A stretch of 12,300 bases of DNA from the NCBI GenBank assembly GCA_003024985.2, contig PXIH01S0000054.1; one strand, 5' to 3'. Source of the DNA: Euperipatoides rowelli (lineage: Eukaryota; Onychophora; Udeonychophora; Euonychophora; Peripatopsidae). Numbering within the stretch: position 1 is the stretch's first letter; every line of letters begins with the position of its first letter. This document shows positions 7,180-12,300 of the stretch, one piece after another. The notes below the pieces were generated by a model. The model saw only the letters and a program-made list of their open reading frames with translations, had not been told where the DNA came from and did not search any database. A program made the translations under genes and the position numbers.

Positions 7180-7845
7180 CAATTAGGTTTTTTGATTCCA
7201 AAAAATCAATCATTTGTGTATGAATCACTCTCTCTAAAACTTTACTAGTTACTGGTAATACCGTTATTGGCCTATACTTATCCGTTGTGTTATTACCACC
7301 ACCTTTTGTATAATTTCCATAGATCAGGAATTCTGTTTATAAGCAGTAATTTTTTTTAATATAAATTAATAAAGTCTTCCACAATTAGCATGGATATATT
7401 TAATACCTTAGAGCTACAGTCGAAGTATTATCAGAAAAGTTGCCAATTATTTCCCTTACAATGTCAACTTAACCATCTTGAATTTAAATTATTCTGTTTC
7501 ATCAGAACCTTTAAATCATCATCATAATCATTTTTATGGGTCTGTTCTAAATACTGCATCCTTTCAATTGGTGGCCTTGTCTCCTCATATATCTGCATAC
7601 CAATATTAGGAAAATGAGCATTTAAATGTTCTTTTGGTATACATTAAACAATGTAAATTTAGCATTTTGTCAAATTTGTAAATATTGTTAAGAATATGAT
7701 TTTACATAATGTCTTTAAAATTCTGATTTCAAGTATATTTACAACAATTTTGAAAACATTTTCAATTTTGTTCAGCCATTTTTTTTCATAATCTTTGCAT
7801 CTTTGCTCCATTAATTTATTTATGTTAGTTTTAAAGTCTCAAATA
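7172..7845 (-). pseudogene. LINE ORF2 relic, linker and start of reverse transcriptase
   Basis: This is the most upstream recognisable piece of the same LINE on the minus strand. From about 7845 downwards it shows a K-L-M-E-Q-R ... D-Y-E-K-K-W segment and then H-L-N-A-H-F-P-N-I-G, as in the region between endonuclease and RT of CR1/Jockey elements. An I-V-R-E-I-I-G-N segment follows. Next is K-G-G-G-N-N-T-T-D leading into K-Y-R-P-I-T (7262-7279) and a K-V-L-E-R-V-I-H run, the first conserved RT block. Several stops and frameshifts interrupt it. It ends at the hAT-like insertion, where L-I-A-S-E continues in frame with the other piece. I see no endonuclease domain further upstream, so the copy is 5' truncated, as is usual for LINEs. 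Confidence 0.85.
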
Positions 7846-7998
7846 CCACGATCTTTCAAGTTTAAAGAATTAATTTTAGAAAAATAACACATTTAAAATT
7901 TAACGTTTTAAGGAATTAGATGACATTTAGCGTTTTATAACATTTTATAGCCTATTTAAGTATCTCTAATTATAAGCCATTTGTTGAAAAAGTTATAT
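7846..7998. other. AT-rich gap between LINE relic and TIR element
   Basis: No supported feature is visible. The 5' truncation point of the LINE probably lies in or near this stretch. Confidence 0.4.
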
Positions 7999-8672
7999 GG
8001 GCTGTGTTTCAAATGAGTAAAAATGCTGCCTCTCTGCACTCCGACTCCCTTATGTCAGAGAGGCTGTCTCAATCATCGAGTCAACAAAGATGTGTCCTCG
8101 ATGCACACTCGCGTGTTTAGGCAAATGTCGCCATTTTATTTAAACAATTATACAGTGGAAATTATCTGGAAAAAGTGGACCAAGGGGATTTTTTAAATAC
8201 ATTTATTTATTTCAATGCATTATTAATCATATTACTTTTGACACTACATGTAATAATAATTGAGAAATTAATACGCTTGGAAGTGACACAGTTGTTATTT
8301 TTTTTTAACGTTACTGTAGGCTGTACAGTATATGCCTAAAAATATAAAATTACCGTACTTATAATTAAAGTTTTTATCACGGAATTTGAAAGAATTAAAT
8401 GATGTATTAACAAATGTAACATTTCTTGTACAATATTTTACATATTAATACTCTATAATAATAATAATAAAAATGCATATTAACTGTTCTTCAACCATTT
8501 CTTATGAAAAAATATTATCAATCAACAAAGTTAAACTACTTTCACTAGGTGTCAGTGCAACAGAAGTGTACACTCGCCCAGAGCTGTCACAATAAGAGAG
8601 AGAGTGTACGACAGAGTGGGTGTGCAAGTGAGACAGAGTGGGAATCAAGATAAAATTAGTTGAAACACAGCC
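7999..8672. mobile_element. short TIR element, superfamily uncertain
   Basis: GGCTGTGTTTCAA at 8000-8012 is exactly inverted as TTGAAACACAGCC at 8660-8672. AT lies outside both ends (7997-7998 and 8673-8674), if one extra G is allowed on the left. An AT target duplication with G-rich ends would suit the ISL2EU/Harbinger-related group, but I hold this loosely. Both subterminal zones are structured. On the left is a perfect 9-bp hairpin (8028-8036 with 8056-8064). On the right is an 8-bp hairpin (8568-8575 with 8602-8609) and GACAGAGTGGG twice (8610 and 8632). The middle is plain AT-rich DNA without a transposase. A minus-strand frame at 8502-8765 crosses the right end and is not a gene. Confidence 0.65.
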
Positions 8673-9486
8673 ATAATAAACTATCTCTTCAGAATTTGAA
8701 ATGACACTCCACTGCTGAAAAGCATATAGTCTGTGCCTCCTAGCAAGTTGATGCACACCCAGCACAGCAATTTAAAATTGTATGTTCTTATTAGTGGTAT
8801 GATGAATATTTAATATATTCAGCCTAAAATTGAACTATTCAATATTCGTCCAAATACCTAATATAAAATATTGTATCATTTGAATTAAGACAATTTCACC
8901 ATTTTAGTGTGTGAATTCTTTCTATGTCTTACATTGAATAAATTGCCATTTTGTAAAAGAATACCATGCTTTCATTACAACCACCTGAATGGATATATCA
9001 TTAATGATAAAAGTGATATAAAGAGCTAAATTTGTCAATTTTGCTAAAAATGCTAAATTTCCCAAATGCTAATAATTGTATTAAAATGACATTTTTAACA
9101 CTTCCCCTCCACTCATTCTTTTTTTATTTTTCTGAACAGTATATCCTAAAAAATATACTCACCATCTACTAACATACTTATATTGTGCTAGTAGTACAAA
9201 TTTTATTTGCTCACTATTGGAAAATTTTCCCAGATAACTATTATATTTTTTTGTTATAGTTTTATCATTTTTAAAATTACAATGATTAGGTATTTTAAAA
9301 ACCAAAATAAAAAAGAATGAACAAAACAAATAGCCTATTTGAACGTTTTATTTATTAAAAATATCATCTTGAGCTGTTGTTGTAGTCATTTTGAACCCTT
9401 ACTGTTTCTTTATTTACAGTATATGCTGTTTTATACTGTATATATAATTTATATTCATGTTTCATTATTCTCAGTTATAAGACTTA
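8673..9486. other. AT-rich non-coding stretch
   Basis: No supported gene or element is visible. GCTAA(A/T) recurs three times near 9043-9071 (GCTAAAAATGCTAAATTTCCC and a later GCTAATAA), probably by chance. A 67-codon frame at 9339-9542 is of low complexity and runs into the inverted repeat. Confidence 0.4.
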
Positions 9487-10067
9487 CTCTCACACTAAAT
9501 GCCGATTGTGTGTTTTATTGTTTATTGTTATCATATCTCTAAAAATAAATGGAATCAAAATCTAACTTTTTTATTTTTATATACTTTAATATGTCTTAAA
9601 TAGGGTAATTGTATGTATTTTTTCCCATTAAAATTCATTTAAAATTTAAAAGATTTCTAAACACGCTAATTTGAAGATTTATTCTCAATGGGATTCCAAT
9701 GTTAAAAAAATGCCTGCTTTGCTCACTAGAGGCGTGTACCCTGGAACATGATAACATCAGGTCAGTTTTGACAACCTTCTCCTAATTATTAATTAAAATA
9801 CTTTACTTAGGATTGTAGGTGCAAATCCTGTGATTTGTTTAAAAAAATCAACCTTCTAACTCAACTGGATCAAAAGATATGACCCATGAAAAATTCACAT
9901 TTTTTAAAAAAAAAAAAAAAAATTCTCCGTGTCAAAATAAGCAAGAAATGTGACCAATAGTCTGCCATAATATTAAATCTATAATAAAACATTAAAAGGA
10001 TGTCTATTGGATAGATTATGTCATGACTGTTTATCTATTAATTTATGATAAACTAGAAAGAGATTTC
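9487..10067 (+). repeat. left arm of the large inverted repeat
   Basis: This arm starts near CTCTCACACTAAATGCC and ends at GAGATTTC (10060-10067). Weak similarity may extend to about 10110. It lacks about 24 bp found in the other arm. Confidence 0.85.
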
Positions 10068-10321
10068 TATCATAGGTCGACTCCTCCTCTTGACGTCTTA
10101 ATAAATGGCTTACTAACGTAACAAACTAAATATTACAGTAAAATAAAATAATAATTTTAAAAATTTAAATGCTTGGGAATGTTAAAACCTTATACTTCCA
10201 AAAAATAACAATCATTACACCTAGATAAGTTTAGAAATATGATTTATTTGGTATTTAGTATGTCCTNTTGTGCTGTTNTATACGAAATAAAGCCTTAGGA
10301 GCGCAATCGTGACGTACCATT
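10068..10321. other. spacer of the large inverted repeat
   Basis: This is AT-rich and without a gene. It includes two undetermined bases (10267 and 10278). If transcribed, it would form the loop of a long hairpin RNA. Confidence 0.6.
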
Positions 10322-10916
10322 GAAATCTCCTAGTTTTCGTAAATCAATAGATAAGTCATAGGACATTAATCTATCCAAGAGATATCCTTTTAATGTTTTA
10401 TTAGTATAAAGGTCATAATGATTGATGTAGATTTAATATTATGGCAGTCTATTGGTCACCTCTCTTGCTTTTTTGACACAAATTAAAAAAAAAAAAAATT
10501 TCAATGGGTCATATATTTTGATCCAGTTGAGTTAGAAGGTTGTTGTTTTTAAACAAATCACAGGTTTTGCACCTACAATCCTAAGTAAAGGGTTTTAATT
10601 AATAATTAGGAGAAAGTTGTCAAAACTGACCCGATGTTATCATGTTTGAGGGTACACACCTCTAGTGAGCAATGCGGGGAATTTTTTTAACATTGGAATC
10701 CCATTGAGAATAAATCCTCAAATTAGCCTGTTTGGAAATCTTTTAAATTTTTTAATTTTAAACTACAGTAATTTTAATGGGGAAAAATACATACAATTAT
10801 TTAAGACATATTAATCTATATAAAAAAAAAAAAGTTAGATTTTAATTCCATTTATTTTTAGAGATATGATGATAACAATAAACAATAAAACACACAATAG
10901 GCATTTAGCATGAGAG
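10322..10916 (-). repeat. right arm of the large inverted repeat
   Basis: This arm starts at GAAATCTC (10322-10329) and ends near GCATTTAGCATGAGAGAGAG. It aligns in reverse orientation with the left arm along its length. Small substitutions and indels show that the arms have aged independently. Confidence 0.85.
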
Positions 10917-11505
10917 AGAGTGTATACTTTATGTATACCAAACCAAAGTGCAAAAATATGTAAGCAAGAATTATGCGAAGAGAGTATAATTTTGTTTGGA
11001 TTTTTTTAAAATTTAAATACCGGTATTAAAAAATAAAACGGAGAATGAGTTAAAATTTAACCACAACATTTAATTTTAAATTTGGAAAAAAATAGTTTCA
11101 TGCAAATACTACATTTTCAATTATTTTGTAAATACACCAAAGCCTTGGTTTGAATCGTTTTGTGATTGAGTCGTTGATAAGTAAATAATATTTTTTTTCA
11201 TTTTGAGTTTTTTTTATTTTTATTATTTTCAATAATAAAAAATCCTAGTGCTTTTTATTTTATAAAATTTGTGCCAAGTGTCCCTTAATTTAAAATTACT
11301 ATTAAAATCAACATTTTTTGTGAAGATTAACAATCATATATAATAATAGAATGTTTATTTAGATACTTTTTTTATAGCCAAAAAAATGTCTGCAAAAGTT
11401 TGTTTCTTTTATACAGTATTAAAAACAAAGATACTGCATGAAATACAGGAACCCATCTCTTACATTTTAATGTATACTCGTTTTGATTTGAACTGCATAT
11501 TTTAG
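10917..11505. other. AT-rich non-coding stretch
   Basis: I see no supported feature. A T-rich tract ending in TTTTAG just before 11506 could serve as a splice acceptor. Confidence 0.4.
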
Positions 11506-11703
11506 GAACCACACTACAAATTAAATCGAGGCGCTAGTGTATATTCTGTGAAAAATGTAAAGATAAAAAAATTCAACAATTTAAAAAATGAAATTTGTAA
11601 TTTTCAAACAAATAATTGTAGCCCAATTCTTCTTCTACAGGATGCTATTTCCAATTGTTTTGTTAATACTTTTGTGGAAAAATTTATCAGGGAACAAATT
11701 TAA
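11506..11703 (+). CDS. weak candidate terminal exon, unidentified
   Basis: Directly after a TTTTAG acceptor-like site the frame is open for 65 codons to a TAA at 11701-11703. It begins E-P-H-Y-K-L-N-R-G-A-S-V-Y-S-V and ends F-V-E-K-F-I-R-E-Q-I. An AATAAA lies at 11753-11758, about 50 bases beyond the stop, as a polyadenylation signal would. A second acceptor-like site (CTTCTTCTACAG, ending at 11640) lies in the same frame, so a shorter exon is possible. It would start in phase 0, the phase in which the exon at 544-645 ends, but a link is only a guess. Open frames of this length and AATAAA both arise by chance in such AT-rich DNA. I recognise no domain. Confidence 0.25.
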   Translation, partial: EPHYKLNRGASVYSVKNVKIKKFNNLKNEICNFQTNNCSPILLLQDAISNCFVNTFVEKFIREQI

Positions 11704-12051
11704 AAATAATTTATTTGTATTTAATTATATATTGTTGTGTTAGAATTATCCAAATAAATTTTTATTTTTAAGACATTTGATCAAGTTAACTTGTAACTCT
11801 TGATTATAACAGTACGCTGATTTTACAATATATAAAAATAATCATTTTTTGATTTGTTAGAATGTTACATACAAACTTGCTTATTTGTATAATACAGTAA
11901 ATATAAAAATAAAATTCAAATATGCAGTGAAATAATTATACCAAAGATGCTCAAGATGACCTTCAATTATAAAAACAATATATCCCATAATAGTCAATTA
12001 CATCCTATAATGTATTATATTATATGAAGACATACTTGTCTATATTATATC
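11704..12051. other. AT-rich stretch, nothing beyond a possible poly(A) signal
   Basis: AATAAA at 11753-11758 may belong to the candidate exon before it. Otherwise no feature is supported. Confidence 0.4.
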
Positions 12052-12300
12052 CAGTGATGGGAATGTAACCAATTACTTGTAACAAATACTTTTCTAGTAA
12101 TTTGAGGAGTAATCATTTACTTTTTTAAAATGTGTAATACTTGTAATCTCCTCTTGGATAAATCAAAGTAATCGTTTTTTTGTTGTAATCGTTACTTTTT
12201 TTTTTTTTTGCACAAGCTGATCTTAGTAGATTTACAACCTTGATATTTAATTCCTGTTTTTAAAAATTTTAAACTTTTTTCATCAATTTTTATTATTTAG
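12052..12300. mobile_element. left end of a second hAT-like repeat, cut by window edge
   Basis: CAGTGATGGGAATGTAACC, followed by repeated GTAAT/ATTAC, GTAATC and TTACTTTT motifs (12075-12200), resembles the well-known class of hAT-type non-autonomous repeats that begin CAGTG(T/A)TGGGAA and are rich in GTAAC/GTAAT subterminal motifs. The 8 bases before it (ATTATATC, 12044-12051) would be the left target duplication. The right end lies outside the window, so this cannot be confirmed here. Confidence 0.6.

Larger units (their letters stand above)
9487..10916. mobile_element. large inverted repeat (foldback-like element)
   Basis: The left arm (about 9487-10067) is the reverse complement of the right arm (about 10322-10916), with a spacer of about 254 bp. 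Matching landmarks include GTGTGTTTTATTG with CAATAAAACACAC, TGGGATTCCAATGTT with AACATTGGAATCCCA, CCTAATTATTAATT with its inverse, and AGGATTGTAGGTGCAAA with its inverse. Arm identity is roughly 90% by eye, about 95% in the best 78 bases, with a few indels. One is an extra 24 bp or so in the right arm near 10410-10433. There is no open frame of note. The outer ends fade near ACTCTC/GAGAGT and I see no clear target duplication. It fits a foldback-type non-autonomous DNA element; an inverted duplication is the alternative. Confidence 0.85.

Noticed and set aside
8502-8765. Minus-strand frame of 87 codons
   Set aside because: It crosses the right boundary of the TIR element at 8672 and reads through its subterminal repeats, so it is not a conserved gene.
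9339-9542. Plus-strand frame of 67 hydrophobic codons
   Set aside because: It is a low-complexity translation of T-rich DNA that runs into the left arm of the inverted repeat. Apparent membrane segments are expected from T-rich codons.
9487-10916. Palindrome as a plain assembly artefact
   Set aside because: The arms differ by many substitutions and several indels, which an artefactual inverted copy of one sequence would not show.
1-12300. CRISPR array, tRNA, rRNA or bacterial operon
   Set aside because: I saw no regularly spaced repeats, no cloverleaf-like segment with the usual box motifs, no rRNA-like GC-rich block, and no compact coding on either strand.

Overview
This looks like nuclear DNA of an AT-rich animal genome, most likely an invertebrate. 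I cannot name the species. The evidence is the very high A+T content, long poly(A)/poly(T) runs, the lack of compact genes, candidate introns, and a dense set of metazoan-type transposons (a CR1/Jockey-like LINE, hAT-like, piggyBac-like and other TIR elements). Nothing prokaryotic is visible: no operons, ribosome binding sites, CRISPR array, rRNA or tRNA.

Layout. Position 3-119 (+) is a short gag-like fragment of an LTR retrotransposon, cut by the window edge. Position 544-645 (+) is the best candidate exon, open throughout, with a plausible acceptor and a good donor. Position 1584-1648 is a two-copy tandem repeat. Position 1752-2996 is a candidate TIR element carrying ATTACGG repeats.

From 3144 to about 7845 lies one degenerate LINE on the minus strand, broken into three pieces by two later insertions. 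The first insertion (3328-5103) has piggyBac-like TTAA flanks and an internal duplication of its right end. The second (6075-7171) is hAT-like, with an imperfect 8-bp target duplication (TTCTGAAA/TTCTGAAG). Rejoining the flanks restores the LINE reading frame at both sites, which is the strongest evidence in the window.

Position 7999-8672 is another short TIR element of uncertain superfamily. Position 9487-10916 is a large inverted repeat, with arms of nearly 600 bp around a spacer of about 250 bp and diverged by about 10% by eye. Position 11506-11703 (+) is a weak candidate terminal exon followed by AATAAA. From 12052 to the window end is the left end of a second hAT-like repeat.

How it fits together. 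No complete gene is visible. If the candidate exons at 544-645 and 11506-11703 belong to one plus-strand gene (their phases are compatible), most of the window would be one intron packed with nested, mostly dead transposons. That is inference only. I see no convincing sign of a new functional system. The main interest is the datable nest of insertions, the long palindrome, and several unclassified non-autonomous families.
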